Shown here piece after piece: positions 43,019 through 57,270 of a stretch of 64,000 nt of DNA (position 1 is the first letter of the stretch; every line of letters starts with the position of its first letter). The notes beneath the pieces are model-generated. The model was not told the DNA's origin and made no database searches. It was given only the letters and a program-made list of their open reading frames with translations. Origin of the DNA: Amoebidium appalachense (taxonomy: Eukaryota > Ichthyosporea); assembly GCA_963693365.1 (NCBI GenBank), contig CAVNZM010000015.1:682001-746000 (forward strand), written 5' to 3'. Position numbers and translations under genes: made by a program.

Positions 43019-44498
43019 CTGTGTGTGTGTGTGTGTGTGTGTATCTCGTGTGCAAGGATGTGACCTTACGTGCATGTGGTTGTGTGCGCACATCAAAAAA
43101 CACCAGTGGGGTGGGTTGATATGTAAGCGGCTGTGTTTGTGTTCTACATGGGCTCATTGGTGCAGACATGTGCACACCTGTTTTTTGTGCATGTGTGCGT
43201 GCTCGGGAGGTGACCGAGTCTAAGCAAATTGACACGCGGGAAGGGAGCAAACCAAGGCGAGGTTGGGTGGGTTGGAGAGTGGAAAGCAAGAGAATCCCAA
43301 AGAACCTGCTCCAACACACAAACGTATAGCGACCGCAACGCCAGGATGTTAAAAAATGGGCAAAGGGAGGAATGGACTCCCTTGTTCTTATAAGTGAAAC
43401 CGCAATCCTTGTGCAGGTGTAGGGTGTGTGTGTATTTAGGGATCTGGAAAAGGCACACACGTATATGTGAGCACCTGGTGGGCTGCAGCCATGCCAGTCA
43501 CGTGACCCGTCTATTTTTACCTTCTGGTCCCATTGGCAGTCGAACTTGGTGACCTCCTTCTTTGCGCGGTAGAACATGCGTTGCCCGGCCATCACATAGT
43601 CCGTCCCCTCAAGATCGGTGCCTGATTGGGCGGGGGAAAATCGTATTAGCCTTATATGGGTAGATTTTGCCCCACAGCCTGACAGTCACACATATGTTAT
43701 TGGAGGTGACGGGCATACATGTGGTTGCCTGTCAGAGCTCAAAATCCGCTACAGTTTGCATGCGCCCATAAAAAGACAACTGTGACCCCTAGGCTTTACA
43801 ATGGCAAGAAACAAAACTGGTGGTAATGGCCTGGGAGCGGAAAGGAAATGTGTTAAAGCATGAAGTATACATTTATGACGGACAGCACAATGCAGAGTCA
43901 AACTACACAAGGAGCATGCACAAAAAACAGAGCCCATTCTTAACCTCTTGAGGACCGTAAATTTCACAAGATCGAAAAAGAGAGGTCACCAGCACGGAGA
44001 CGACCAAGTTTGTGCTCTAATGCGAACATGAAGTTGATAGGAACTAACCAAATCAAAGTTGCATGAGATTAGAACACTTATCCTTCGTCTTATGCAAAAA
44101 AAATTGAACTTTACTCTAATAGCGATACATTGTATATGGTGTAGCTACAAGGGGTGCCGGCTTGACGAGTCAATGACGACATCGAAATGCTGTCAATGCA
44201 ATCTTCTGATCGGACCATTGTAAAAATGGCTCAAAAAAACATGATTGGCCGGCTCAGTCGACAAAAGTCATTTCAGAAACAGATATAAAAGTATATGAAA
44301 AATTGATAATTTTCTCTAATTATCTTAGTAAAGTGTGTAGGTAAGACATATACCTGTCGGCATATGCAATTTATTTGAGCTTTTTCTATCGATTTTGAGC
44401 TGCAATAGAGTTGTTTAAGTCCCAACCGGGACCCGGTAGAATTAATTAGGCCGGTCCTCAACAGGTTAAATGGGGGGTGGGGAGGGAAGGAGGGGGAA

Positions 44499-44531
<33 letters not shown>

Positions 44532-45480
44532 GTGAGTGAGAGAGAGAGTGGGAGAGGTGGAGGGAGGGAAGAGAGGGAGGAAAAGAGGGAGGGAGGGATT
44601 GGACGGGAGCAAGGGAAGGAAGGAGGCAAAGGCAGAGAGAGGGACGCAGATAGGGGGGAAGAACAAGGTGCATGCCGGGGGGAAGTATGATAGAACGGTC
44701 CATGAGATTATATAAAACGTTTGCACGAACGTGTATGTGTGTGTGTTTCTTAATTTACGGGCAGGTGGACCGGTGCCCAGCCAAAAAAAAAAAATAAGGG
44801 GGGGGGGGGGGGGGGGGGGGGTTATCCTACCTGTCTCATCTTTCTTGCGCCTCACCGATGAGCTCATGCTGCTGCGGATCATGGCACGGATAAGGCTGAT
44901 GTCCTTCTTGGGCCCACTCTGCGTGCATACAGTGAGTACGTGCACACAGTGAGTACGTGCACACCGCGAGCATGGTGCACACAGTGCGTATGTGTAGTGA
45001 GTACGGTGCATACAGTGAATATGGGTAGCGAGTACGGTGCACACAGTCAGTAGGTGCGTGCACACAGTGAATACGTGCGCACAGTGATTATGTGCACACA
45101 GCGCACACAGTAAATATGTGCACACAGTGAGTATGTGCACACAGTGAGTGTGTGCACACAGTGAATACGTGCGCACAGTATGTGCCCACAATGGGTGCAT
45201 GTACACAGTGGGTACGTGCACACAACACCATTCATGCATAGGGTTGAGTGTATGCACACAGTTGGCATTTGCACCTCAAGAGCGCGTACACACCCCACAT
45301 TGATGGAATACATGCTCACGTTCTGCACTCATACAGTGAGCACATGCACACTCTCAGGACAGGCACACAGTGAGTACATGCACACAGTGAATACATGAGG
45401 AACGTACGAAGTATCCGACAATGCATGGATTTGGAGGCATCGTAGAAAGCCAGGAAGGTCTGAGATAAGATTGAACATAA

Positions 45481-45534
<54 letters not shown>

Positions 45535-46655
45535 ACCACCAACAAATCTCTCACAAATCACCCCGTGGAAAAAAAGGACGGAAGAAAAAGGACCCCCCCC
45601 CCCCCCCCCAAAAAAAAAAAAAAAAAAAAAAGGGGGGGGGGGGGGGGGGGGGGTACCCTTCCCAACCACCATCACCTACATATATATATGACACCTCAGA
45701 TCATAGTTCGTTTGCTGTTATTAATGTTAAGGAAGTTATCGTGGGGGGCAAAAAAAGGTTATGATGATGGGGGGGGGGGGGGGGGGGGACCATATTCGGG
45801 GGTGGGCATGGACAAAAATATGTGTGTGAGTGTGTAGGGAGGGGGGGGGGGGGGGGGGGGGGGAGGGGGGAGGGCACCCTGGAAGGGAGGGGGAGGGGGG
45901 GGGGGGGGGGGAGGATATACCATGTACTTTGCCTTGATCTTGGTGTAGACGTCGAGGTTGTCTGCAATGTGCTCGCTCAGTTTGTCGTCAATGGTACTCA
46001 GCCACTTGCAGTAGCTGCATAAAATTTAAGTTTAAACACTTGAACCACTTGCAGTAGCTGCATTTAATCTAAAATAAAAATCATAAGCCACTCGCTATAG
46101 CTGCATAAATTTAAATACTACATAAGCTTTTATAATCAACACATTAGCTGGTTGGAGTTGCATTGTAAACTCTAAGACTACACCCCATCGGCCGATTCTC
46201 GTGTTTGCACTTCAGGTGGAGCCAAGCAGGTGTTGCATGCAACAAGGAAAAAAAGAGGCAAGGGGGAGATGGAGGGGGGAGGGGGGGGGGATGACCACGG
46301 GGCTGTAAGGTGGATGGGTTGCTCCCCGCATATTTATTTGATTCCGTTTATGCCCACACACCCTAGAAACAACACTCACCAACACACAACCCACCGACAC
46401 ACACCACCCCCCCCCCCCCCCCCCCCCCACAAAAAAAAAAAAAGACACACACGTCACTGTTAGGGAAAGGGGAGCAGGGAACTTGATAGAATGAGGCAGT
46501 AGGATCGGGATGAAGCGGGAAGGGAAGAAGGCGAAAAAGAGAACAAGGGAAAGGGAGGAAGAGGAAAGCATTGAGATGGGAGGGGGTTGTGGTGGTGATG
46601 GTGTGTGTGTGTTGGGGGGGGGGGAGGGGGGGGGGGGAGAGAGAGAGAGAAAGAG

Positions 46656-46693
<38 letters not shown>

Positions 46694-47076
46694 GGGAGGG
46701 GGGGAGGGGGGGCTCATACTCGGCAAAGTCTTGGTTTATGGATTCACCACTGTGGCGGTTGCCCATGATAATGCCCAGCGTCTGTAAGAGGGGGGGGGGG
46801 GGGGGGGGAGGGAGGTGAGAGTATGAAATTTGAAGATTTAGAAGGGAAAAAAAACAGAAAAAAATACTGTCACAAACTATACGCACGAAAGCAGGTACGC
46901 ACAGGTACCGACAATAAATGGGGTGTTTCACAAACACCAACATTGGCGAATCCCCATACATCCACAGACGAGAGGAGGTGTTCAAGCAGTGACATAAACT
47001 GAACTGCAAGGAGATTATATTATACCTCCAGCTTACACATTGAACAAATCGGTTATGGTCCTTTCGTTCTTACTGA

Positions 47077-47135
<59 letters not shown>

Positions 47136-48664
47136 GGGGGGGGGGGGGGGGGAGAGTCCCTACGTAGTCTGCGTCTGCCGGGTTCTCTCTGATCTGGTTG
47201 CTGTTGTAGATCTTCTCCCCAAGGTTGCCCTTGTAGCCTAAACATGAAATCACAAAATAAGAAATCACCACCGCGTGCGGGGGGGAGGGGGAGGGGGAGG
47301 GGGGGGGGGGGGAGAAAAGAAAGGGAGGGATCGAGTTCTGAATTAACAGATACCACAACAAAACTTAGCGGTGGACTAAGCACACAACTAGCGCCCCTCC
47401 CCCCCCCTCCCCCCTATCAAAGTTTCGTTACACCAAGCACACACACCTTTTCTCTCAGGGATGCCAAAGTTATTAACACACCGCCCACCTACAACAAATA
47501 ATTCTCCGAATTCCTGTCCCCCTCCCCCCCCCCCGCGCCTCCCCCCCCTATAAAAGCCACAACTGACACCCAATAGCCCTTCCCATGAGTCTTTTCTACA
47601 ACTTCCGTCATCACGTATACTGTACCCTCCCCACCTCCCCCCCCCCATTTTATTTTTCCCGCCCCCGCATGCCAGCCAGCACGCACCCATGTCTGCGTAG
47701 TAGACGACAGCCCAGGGGGTCACGTGACTAAGGCCGAATGGCAGCAGTTCGTTGCGGTGGCGCATCTCCGGGCACGGGTTGTTGCGGAAGTCCTTGCCCA
47801 CCTGGCAAATACGGAAACCCGAATCAAAAACACCGGAATACCTCGAATGTGCATATATACAACCACTGTGAACGCCAGGCCTCTCCGCGCCGGGGGGGGG
47901 GGGGGGGGAGGAGGGAGAAGGAGAGGTGGGTGTTTATCCTTATAAGGGATTTCAGGAAAAGGGGGGAGGGACCCGGTGGGTGGGTGCGTGGGTGAGGGTG
48001 GGGGCGGGGGCGGGCGGACGGAGGAGGAGGGGGGAGGATGGCTTGAAATTCAAGGTGGACTTAGAGAGGGGGGTCGAAGTGCGGCACACAGATCCAAGCA
48101 CCAAAACAATTAAGAGCACGGCATCATATAGAATGAATCATCTAGAATGATGTTATTACAAACACGATGACGTAACACACACAAGGACCGTACATGCAGG
48201 GGCCGCGTGGGGTGAGGTGGGATGGGGTGAAATTTGAAAGGTGGTGGGTGCGAGGGGGTGACACTATGCAAGTGGGGAGGGGGGTCTATACTGTGAAATT
48301 GATGTCTGCGGGGTCGAAGTTGAGGTAGGCTGCGGGGTTTTTTCGGAACACCTCCATGCCCTCCTCCACCAACCCCTGAACAGTCGGCGCAACATCCTCG
48401 TCTGGCGGGAGAAGGGGGGGGGGGGGGGGGGGGGGAGGGGATCAGGAAACAAAGACGAGTGGAGAGAAACATAAGTTCAAAGAACACGGAGCAATTACAG
48501 AGGGAGGAAAGGGGACGAGGGATGTCTAACCCGCCCTCAGGCCAGGAAGGGGGTGGGGGGAAGGGGGGGGGGGGGGGGGGGGGAGGGGGGGGGGCAGTGT
48601 GGTAAACATGGTTTACATTGTTTGTGTGCTAGACTGCACGTTGGTTGGCTGGTTGGTGTTGCAG

Positions 48665-48699
<35 letters not shown>

Positions 48700-49473
48700 C
48701 CACCACCACCACCACCACCACCCACCCCACAACGCACATAATGCGTCTCCTTTTTAGGTTCGTCTTACTGTGGGTATCCTCCCTGCGTTCTGACCACTGC
48801 ACGTTTTCTACACTATATATGGGCTCGGAGTTCATCTCCTTTCCTCGCACTTCCCAAAACCTGTCGATGTGCGTGAAAAAAACTGGAAGCATGAGTACAA
48901 CAAGCACAGGCAGGAGGGAGAGGGTTAGGTGGGGGCAGGAGTGGGATGGGATGGGCGGTTTGGCGGGGGGGGGGGGGGGGGGGGGGGGGGGAGGAGGAGG
49001 AGAAAGAAACGCGGTGACAAAAAACAGCATCTCACCTGCTGCAGCCTCGACAGAAGCACGCACGGCTGTCGAGTGCAGGGCACGCACAGCGGGGAAGGTG
49101 GCCGCTGTGGTGAGGGATGTAAGAAAATGCCGTAACGGTTTCTTCAACCTTCCTCCTGTAGTTTCTAGATGCTTGGGAAAAAAAAACTCGCCCGATTCCC
49201 GCTAACCCCTTCCCATCTTGCGCCCCTAGTTTCTTGTTTCCTTTTTAGGGGGAAAGAAGGGGGGTGGGGGGGTGGGGGGAGCGGGGGAGGGGCCAATACT
49301 AGAGCGGTGAAGTTTCGAACACGTAGAAGTTTCAAAGAGGTAGATGAGGTGGCGTGAAGACACAAAAAACACAGAAACAAAAGAGGTGAACACCAATTAA
49401 CTCAAAAAGCACCTTGAACAAGAAGAAAGAGTGAAAGGCCACGGGCAGACAACGCAGACGTAACAGACAACAT
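41859..49473 (-). CDS. Intact 11-exon gene, 336-aa protein with mitochondrial-type presequence, unknown function
   Basis: The exons are 49473-49413, 49104-49036, 48401-48292, 47801-47687, 47237-47164, 46781-46720, 46014-45921, 44918-44831, 43621-43521, 42971-42852 and 41975-41859. They sum to 1011 bases and every junction phase agrees (1, 1, 0, 1, 0, 2, 0, 1, 0, 0). The stop is TAA (41861-41859). The N terminus MLSVTSALSARGLSLFLLVQ, followed by RALHSTAVRAS, is rich in Ser, Ala and Arg without acids, as in mitochondrial presequences. The mature part starts around DEDVAPTVQ. It has no transmembrane stretch that I can see and is rich in charged residues. Recognisable words include NNPCPEMRHRNELLPFGLSH, WLSTIDDKLSEHIADN and LRPSMFEHYYGMKREVRS. 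I do not recognise a family. A lineage-specific subunit of a respiratory or ATP synthase complex is one speculation. Introns contain simple repeats, but the coding frame has no lesion. Confidence 0.85.
44930..45400. repeat. Degenerate ~17-20-bp minisatellite in intron 7
   Basis: Repeated GTGCACACAGTGAGTACGT-like units, about 20 copies, vary between TGAGTA, TGAATA and TGATTA. They begin about 15 bp beyond the exon 8 acceptor, inside the intron. Confidence 0.85.
46000..46105 (-). repeat. Triplicated 3' splice-site region upstream of exon 7
   Basis: The plus-strand phrase CCACTTGCAGTAGCTGCAT, which spans the exon 7 acceptor and first codons, recurs at about 46047 and in degenerate form at about 46090. 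Two decoy acceptor-plus-exon-start copies therefore lie 45 and 90 bp upstream of the real one. Confidence 0.75.
47079..47133. repeat. (TA)n microsatellite with adjoining G-run
   Basis: About 27 copies of TA followed by a run of G, immediately downstream (in the sense of the gene) of the exon 5 donor at 47163. Confidence 0.95.
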
Positions 49474-49552
49474 GGGAGGTGGACGGGTGGTGGGGTGGGA
49501 TTGGCAGGTGCAAGTGTCCTTCGCATATTTGCAGTCTTCTTTGTGTGCGAAA

Positions 49553-49597
<45 letters not shown>

Positions 49598-49748
49598 TTA
49601 CAGAGGCCCGAGAGGCGAGCAGCGCTGCGTGCGAGCATTTTTCCAACTCGAAGAAGAGAAAGGTGAAGGAAAACAATTGACAACCTGCGTGTTTTTTTCC
49701 CCCCCCCCTAGAGTTACGGGGACGTCACGCGCGCTGGACAGACGGAAA

Positions 49749-49790
49749 CCAATCAGTTGTTCTGCTTTTGGCGGGCTAGATTCCGATTGG
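49749..49790 (-). promoter_or_regulatory. CCAAT/E2F-like promoter cluster of the mitochondrial-type gene
   Basis: CCAAT (49749-49753), TTTTGGCGGG (49766-49775, E2F-like) and ATTGG (49786-49790) lie 275-320 bp upstream of the ATG at 49473. A second pair, ATTGG near 50028 and CCGCCAAAA near 50043, lies further upstream. The assignment is by consensus and position only. Confidence 0.45.
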
Positions 49791-49829
49791 TGATTGCTCT
49801 TCGTCTCTGAACTCAATACCTTAAAGTGC

Positions 49830-51887
<2,058 letters not shown>

Positions 51888-52634
51888 CTAATAGGCCCCA
51901 AAGTCCTCAAAACCCACGTCATCATAGCTGTACGGGTCTGGCTCAGGTGGGGGTACGGGGTCAAGAACTAGAGTGATTGTAGCAGGCTTGTTTGCAACAA
52001 CAGTAATCTTCTGTGTGCCATCGGGGTTATTTGCGTTCCACAAAAACGTTTCCGGGAGAGTTCTGGTGACAGTAAGAGCACCGACGGGAGGGGCCAAAAC
52101 GAAGAATTGACCGTTTGCGTTCGTCTTCCCGGTGGCGACTTTTCCGTTGGCGTTACGGATTTGAACGGTGACTCCTGCAACGGGTTTGTCTCCGGAGATG
52201 GTGTTGATGGCGATCTTGCCTCCAACGGGTGGTGGGGGCGGGGTGGGGGCCGGAACGGGCTTTGTTGGAGTGGTACCGGCTGTGTGGGAGGGGTACTACA
52301 TAGGGTCAGTTGCAAGAACTAGTATAACTTTCGAGGATTGTTTGGGGGATACGTGGTAATGTTGGCATGGTGATGGAAGTAGAGGTGGTGACGGGTCAGT
52401 TGCATTACGATCGACCAACAATACGGCGACGAAAGTGGAGTAAGATGCTTCAATCTGAAGGCTTAGTCTACTATACCGAAAACTGAGACCTGAGGGGGGA
52501 GGATGAGAAACAAGGTAGTAGGAAAAAAGTAGTTGGGACAAGGGGAAAGCTGATGAATTTAGTCTTTAAGGAAACTTAGCCTAACGGGGTTGGGTAAGAG
52601 GTGCGTGTGTGTGTGTGAGCCTCTGGGGGCGTAG

Positions 52635-53749
52635 TGCACGTTCTTCTTCTCTTCTTCTCCTCTCTACTCTTACTCTAGGCCTATACCCCCGGCCTTTCAT
52701 GGTGATTTTAGGATTTTGTAAATGTTAAGATGGATTTAAGATGTGATTTACCATTTTAATTTTAATTGGATCGACTGAAAGGAGACTATACAGTGGCGAA
52801 GCGTCTGGGCTCCCAAGAAAAAAAATCTCCCGCCATCGTGGATCGACTGAAAGGAGACGAGTTTTAGGTGATGGATTTAAGATGGTGATTAAGATTTTAG
52901 GAGTTATGTAAATGTTAAGATGGATTTAAGATGGTGATAAAGTTTAATTGGATCGACTGAAAGGAGACTATACTGTGGCGAAGCGAAGCGTCTGGGCTCC
53001 CCGAGAAAAAAAATCCCCCGCCATTGTGGATCGACTGAAAGGAGACGAGTTTTAGGTGATGGATTTAAAATGGTGATTAAGATTCATGTTTTAGGATGTG
53101 ATTAAGATTTTAGGAGTTATGTTAAGTTTAAGATGTGATTTAAGATTTTAATTTTAATTGGATCGACTGAAAGGAGACTATACTGTGTCGAAGCGTCTGG
53201 GCTCCCCAAGAAAAGAAATCCCCCGCCACGACTCATACAAAGAAATTTATTCTTATGCAAGTTGTAAATGTTAATAACATCCTAAAACATGAATCTTTAC
53301 ACCATCACCTAAAACTCGTCTCCTTTCAGTCGATCCATGATGGCGGGTGATTTTTTTTTCTTGGGGAGCCCAGATGCTTCGCCACAGTATAGTCTCCTTT
53401 CAGTCGATCCAATTAAAATTAAAATCTTAAATCACATCGTAAACTTAACATTTACAAATTACCTCTTTACATAAACCCTAAACTTAACATGAAAACTAAA
53501 ATCTTAATCACATCCTAAAACTCGTCTCCTTTCAGTCGATCCACGATGGCGGGGGATTTGTTTTCTTGGGGAGCCCGGACGCTTCGCCACAGTATAGTCT
53601 CCTTTCAGTCAATCCAATTAAAATTAAAATCTTAACATTAAACTTTAATCCATCTTAAACTTAACATAACTCCTAAAATCTTAACACCATCCTAAAACTA
53701 AAATCTTAAATCCTGCACGTTCTTCTACTCTTCTTCTCCTCTCTACTCA
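52635..53749. mobile_element. Foldback element built of 19-bp motifs, flanked by ~35-bp direct repeats
   Basis: GGATCGACTGAAAGGAGAC occurs on the plus strand at 52768, 52840, 52950, 53028 and 53160. Its complement occurs at 53318, 53392, 53524 and 53597 (the last with one change). Pairs of motifs bound a roughly 70-bp core (CAGTGGCGAAGCGTCTGGGC, then GCTCCC and an A-run, then CCCGCCAT), so the two arms can pair over about 300 bp around a loop at 53225-53317. TGCACGTTCTTCT-type sequence flanks the whole at 52635-52669 and 53714-53749 in direct orientation. It lies in the last intron of the mosaic gene. No coding capacity. Confidence 0.7.
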
Positions 53750-53774
53750 GAGGCTCCTATTTGAAGCTCTTCTT

Positions 53775-53870
53775 CTTCTTCTTCTTCTTCTTTTTTTTTT
53801 TTTTTTTTTTTTTGGGGAGGGGGGGGGGGGGGGGGGGGGGGAGGGGGGGGGGAGGGGGGGGGGGGGGGGT
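53775..53870. repeat. (CTT)n, T-run and G-run
   Basis: (CTT)n, then a T-run and long G-rich runs, directly downstream of the donor at 53883 in the sense of the gene. Confidence 0.9.
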
Positions 53871-54729
53871 GGGAAATAATTACTTGGCTTGGAGCCCGAG
53901 TTGACATCAATAGGTCTGCCGGTGATGACAGTCACAGGGAACGAGCCGTCGGGGCGGCGGCCGGTATCGGGGGATGGAACAGTTCCGGGGACGGTCTGCG
54001 TGCTCACGACATACTAGTAGTGTCCTGGGTGCAGAGAAGGGAACGTGTATTTGCCATCAGGGCCAGTAAGAACGCTGTAGACGACCTTTCCGGTGGAGTC
54101 TAGGAGGTTCACGGGGACGGTGCATTGTCCTGCCTCCCCGGCGTCTCTCTTGTTGTTGCCGTTGGGGTCGGTGAAGACGTAGCCGTTGATTTCACCACCT
54201 GTAGAGGGTAAATGTGTTAGAGTACTGGTAATGAGAAATACATAAACTAGTAGTACTACAGTTTTTATAAAACAATAAATAAAGTAGGAACACATAAAAT
54301 AGTAGTATTAAATTTTAATTAAACAATAAAAAGCAGGAATATGGATGAATTCCGAGAGGATTAACCGAGTGACACAAAGATGCAAGTTTTGGAATTTGCT
54401 GCTGTGGAACGAGGAGGGTTAGGAAAAAAGAAAAATAGCAAAAAAAGTGAGAAAGAGAAGAAAAAAGAGAAAAGGGGGAAAGAGAAGAAAACTTTTTTTA
54501 TGTATTGGGAGCAGGGGGTTGTGTTTGACCACATAAGCATCTATGCGTCACATGCATAATTATGATAGCAGAGGGGATGAGTGGGATGGGACAATTTACC
54601 CGTCTCAGTGTTCGGCTGGAATTCGAAATCCACAACCTCGGGCGTATTCGGCTTCAGCTGAAGATTTTTTAGCGCCGTCATACTGTTGTTTTGTACGGGT
54701 CTAAGGGAGCAGAGTGCACAGAGGTGTCA

Positions 54730-55560
54730 TGTAAAACACGACCAACACAATAAAGAGAGGGCAATCGGAGTTGTTCACGATACATGAAAGATTTCAAACA
54801 ACAACTGACCTTTTATTGTGCTCTCGTGTCTTTTTGTACTTGCAACTTATCATCTTATCTCAACTAAAACAGGAGAACCAATCGGTTCTATCAGATGATA
54901 GAAAAACACATTCCGACAGAGCGTACGCATTCCAACTTCCGACATCACTGAAGCTTAGAAACTCTTACTTAAATAACTTAAGTAATTATACATCTTGTCA
55001 CTAATAATGCACATATATATTTACACTCGTCTCTATAAAGAAATATATTTAAATACATATATTTCCTAATAGTCGACACTCTCAAAGTGAAGACACATTA
55101 CGATAAACCGAATTTATTATTCCATATATATCGATTGTGTCCAATCACAACACGTATATTAATAGACAGGAATGCCCACAACACGATCTATAGATGTACT
55201 CACTCGCGACGTCTATTGGCGAGTCATCCGAAAATCTATTGTGAACTAAAAATAAACCTCTTTGAAAAAAAACAAAGGCAACGAATGTAGCTACTAGTAG
55301 CCAATCACGCTACCTCTCAGATAAACATAGGAGAGCAAACACAGATAAAATACAATAAGTTCTATCAGGAAAGAGAGCCAGGTGTGCACAGATCTACAGA
55401 TATCTGTGCACACAGAAACAAGGGAGAGAGAGAGAGATACGGGGGGGGGGGGGGGGGGGGGAGAGAGAGAGAGAGAGAGAGACAAAAGAGAAAAAGGGAG
55501 AGAGAGGGGAGAGCACAAAGAAGGAGAGCAGACACGAATACAACTTTAAGCTAAGACACA
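54730..55560. other. Intron of mosaic gene, AT-rich
   Basis: AT-rich sequence with a G-run flanked by (GA)n near 55420-55485. No coding evidence. Confidence 0.5.
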
Positions 55561-55852
55561 CATACTTCAAGACTCTTGCTGTCCTACGTAGTGACGTATT
55601 CCAACACATACCCAGGGGTAGGTACGGGAACCACAACCGGGATAAGGACCATACACCAAAACGGAATAGGGGCTGGGGGGAACTTGTCCGAAAGAGTATC
55701 TGCCTGTACGGCCAATGGTCAAGGAGGCATACTCGAAGCCGGCGGCATCAGCTAGAATAACCTTGACGCCGATGAGAGGGCGGTTGTTGTCGATGCGGTA
55801 GACGCGACCAGTGAGGCCACCACCTGTGTGTGTGTGTGTGTTGGGGAGGGGT

Positions 55853-55892
<40 letters not shown>

Positions 55893-56135
55893 GGGGGGGG
55901 TGGGGGGGTGGAGGGGTGGGAACTTGGGGAAGGGGGAAGGGGGGAATGTCCGAATACTGATTAGCCCAAGTCAACATTCAATAGAGACTGGAATATCGAG
56001 TGTGGGCAGGTGGTGCCAAGTGGTGCCACATCTAAAGAATCCTGCGTGTGTGAGTGAGTGAGCGCGTGTGGTGGTGGTGTACTTTGCAGTGTAAGTGCAA
56101 AAAAAAAAAAAATGATCAAAAGAATTTTTTTTTGT

Positions 56136-56174
<39 letters not shown>

Positions 56175-57109
56175 GGGAGGGAGGGAGGGAGGGGGGAGAG
56201 GGGCTTACCGTTCCACAGATCCGGTGCGTCAGTCAGAAGCAGCTGCAGTGGACCAACAGGCCCTCCCTCAATCACGGTGAAGCCAACAGACCCAGTCTCA
56301 TCACAATCAACAACACCATCCACACAATCAACAATGATTCCCTTCTCGGGGGAGAAAGGGAAAACAAACGCTTTCCCTGTGCCTGCGGACGGGAATTCAA
56401 AGCGACCCTGGCTGTTGGTGGTGGTGGTGGCACGGAGGGAGCCGTCGGCGTCACCTTCAGACCAACGAGAACGTTGGGGAAGACGTTGCCGACGCGGTTG
56501 CGGTAGACAATACCGGTGATTGGGCCACCTGGAAAAAAAAAGAAGAAGAAAGAGGAAATGCGCGAGTTTGTAAACTAACCAAAAAAAAAGAAAAAAAAAA
56601 AAGAAAAAAAAGAAAATAATCACTAACTGATACAATCCCGAAGAGTCGCCCGATAGGCTAACGTCATTGTTCAACAGCACATTACTTTGCTACGACTGGC
56701 CTATTAAACAACAGCTCGGGTCTTATGAGCTAGCATGAGGCGTTTAATAGTGTATGGTTTATCTTACCCTCCCACCTCACCAATATTTTTCATTCAGTCA
56801 CTCACCCGGCGGCTGTTCCAGAAGTGTACGTAAACTCCAGATTCCTCGTCTCTCCAGGCTGAATGGTCACCCTCACAGCCCCTGGGCCATTCACCGACCT
56901 ATAGCGCGATGGCACAACAGGTGCAATAGTAAAAGTACCCACGGGAACAACGGCGGTGAAAGAACTGTCGCGGTTTGAAATCAACTTGGGCACATCGGGG
57001 AGGTCTTGGCCGTTGGGGGCCATGAAGCGGATGGGAATGCGGGCAAGAGGCGTCTCGACCTCGTCGATGATAAGACCAACGTAGCCGGTCACGGTGGCTG
57101 TGTGTTTAT

Positions 57110-57125
57110 GTGTGTGTGTGTGAGT

Positions 57126-57194
<69 letters not shown>

Positions 57195-57222
57195 TGTTTG
57201 TGTTTGTGTGTTTTTGTGTGTG

Positions 57223-57261
<39 letters not shown>

Positions 57262-57270
57262 TGGGGAAGG
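57110..57270. repeat. (GT)n tract at an acceptor of the mosaic gene
   Basis: Interrupted (GT)n of about 150 bp, (CA)n in the sense strand, ending close to the acceptor CAG at 57100-57098. Confidence 0.9.

Noticed and set aside
43749-43967. 72-codon minus-strand frame with hydrophobic and Cys residues
   Set aside because: Lies wholly within intron 8 of the intact 11-exon gene on the same strand, with no independent support.
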